Source: Acidimicrobiaceae bacterium
Lineage (GTDB): Bacteria; Actinomycetota; Acidimicrobiia; Acidimicrobiales; RAAP-2
Reading direction: 5' to 3'
Length of the DNA stretch: 6,720 bases
Assembly (NCBI GenBank): GCA_030838245.1
Contig: JAUTXB010000080.1
Location: 1 to 6,720 of the forward strand
A model generated the notes under the pieces. That model made no database searches. It was not told where the DNA came from and saw only the letters and a list, made by a program, of their open reading frames with translations. How positions within the stretch are numbered: the first letter of the stretch is position 1; the number at the start of each line of letters is the position of its first letter. Made by a program: the position numbers and the translations under genes. Positions 6,393 to 6,720 of this stretch are shown piece after piece.

Positions 6393-6702
6393 GTCCGTGC
6401 GGCTGTGCGGCCGAGACGATCTCAGCTCCGGGCAGGCGCGCCGGTTCGACATCGAGGACCTCCGGGTCGCTCTGGTCCGGATCGAGGACGACTTCTACGC
6501 CATTGGGGACCGCTGCAGCCACGAGGACTACTCGTTGGCCGAGGGAGAGGTGTGGCCCGACGAGCGCGAGCTCGAGTGTGCCAAGCACGGATCGACCTTC
6601 GACCTGCGAACGGGCGAGCCTTGCTCTCTTCCGGCGACCAAACCGGTGCCGATCTATACGGTGGTCGTCGAGGGAGACGATGTGATGCTGGTGGTTCCAT
6701 GA
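6376..6702 (+). CDS. Rieske-type [2Fe-2S] ferredoxin (non-heme oxygenase ferredoxin-like), SUF-associated
   Basis: A 108-residue soluble Rieske protein. Cluster ligands are Cys47 and His49 (RCSHED) and Cys68 and His71 (ECAKHGSTFD), the classic C-X-H ... C-X2-H pattern with 18 residues between the pairs. The closing LPATKPVPIYTVVVEGDDVMLVV is typical of dioxygenase ferredoxins (HcaC/BphF type). ATG 6376 was chosen over ATG 6385 because GGAGA (6366-6370) lies five bases before it; for 6385 the spacing would be 14. The gene overlaps the end of sufD by 17 bases, and its stop shares ATGA with the next start, so translation is probably coupled. No oxygenase gene is visible. In many actinobacteria a ferredoxin of this kind sits between sufD and sufC, suggesting a role as electron donor or cluster carrier; the precise role is unproven. 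Confidence 0.93.
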   Translation: MPTMGESVRLCGRDDLSSGQARRFDIEDLRVALVRIEDDFYAIGDRCSHEDYSLAEGEVWPDERELECAKHGSTFDLRTGEPCSLPATKPVPIYTVVVEGDDVMLVVP

Positions 6703-6720
6703 GCGCGGCTGGGGCGAGCG
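6699..6720 (+). CDS. Start of next SUF-locus gene, probably sufC (only first 7 codons)
   Basis: ATG at 6699-6701 overlaps the ferredoxin TGA (6700-6702) in an ATGA junction and stays open to the window edge, encoding MSAAGAS. The overlap argues for a real, translationally coupled gene. Too little is visible to identify it; sufC, the SUF ATPase, is expected from gene order in actinobacteria (sufB-sufD-ferredoxin-sufC-sufS). Confidence 0.45.

Noticed and set aside
6217..6702. Ferredoxin starting at GTG/ATG-like codon 6217
   Set aside because: The first 53 residues are a Ser/Pro/Arg-rich shifted reading of the sufD 3' end; ATG 6376 has a well-placed GGAGA and starts at the Rieske fold.
1..6720. 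CRISPR arrays, tRNA/rRNA genes, insertion sequences, intein in sufB, defence or toxin-antitoxin genes
   Set aside because: I scanned by eye and found no regularly spaced repeats, tRNA-like cloverleaf with conserved TTCGA arm, transposase motifs, terminal inverted repeats or intein insertion.

Overview
The window looks like chromosomal DNA from a high-GC actinobacterium. It has strong G/C bias at third codon positions, an actinobacterial-style SUF locus (sufB, sufD, a Rieske ferredoxin gene, then a gene whose first codons are at the right edge), and some genes with no Shine-Dalgarno whose -10-like hexamers sit close enough to the ATG for leaderless transcripts. A deep-branching class such as Acidimicrobiia is my guess from general look. 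The sequence does not prove it.

Layout. 1-2024 (minus) is the N-terminal 674 codons of an oligopeptidase B (PtrB, family S9A). It is cut by the left edge at what is probably the catalytic aspartate. 2025-2145 is the divergent intergenic region with a GC-rich inverted repeat and a weak promoter candidate. 2146-3546 (plus) is sufB, intein-free. 3547-3628 is a short gap with a hairpin. 3629-3979 (plus) is a small four-cysteine protein of unknown function. 4003-4881 (minus) is a crotonase whose three acidic residues match delta3,5-delta2,4-dienoyl-CoA isomerase. 4882-4991 is a compact divergent control region. 4992-6392 (plus) is sufD, which appears to start at CTG. 6376-6702 (plus) is a Rieske [2Fe-2S] ferredoxin overlapping the sufD end. 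6699-6720 (plus) is the first codons of a further gene, by synteny probably sufC. No gene-free stretch exceeds about 120 bases.

How the genes relate. SufB and SufD form the scaffold that, with the ATPase SufC, assembles Fe-S clusters. The Rieske protein is a likely cluster client or electron-transfer partner that travels with this locus in actinobacteria. Here the usual sufB-sufD adjacency is broken by the small Cys protein and by the crotonase gene on the opposite strand, so sufD needs its own promoter. A good -10 hexamer (TAGAAT) lies in the right place for it. The crotonase (beta-oxidation) and PtrB (cleavage of small peptides after Arg/Lys) look metabolically unrelated.

I do not see a wholly new system such as a defence island, CRISPR, toxin-antitoxin pair or mobile element. 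The items most worth a second look are the non-ATG start of sufD, which automatic callers would truncate by 73 residues, the uncharacterised Cys4 protein beside sufB, and the split SUF operon with back-to-back promoters.
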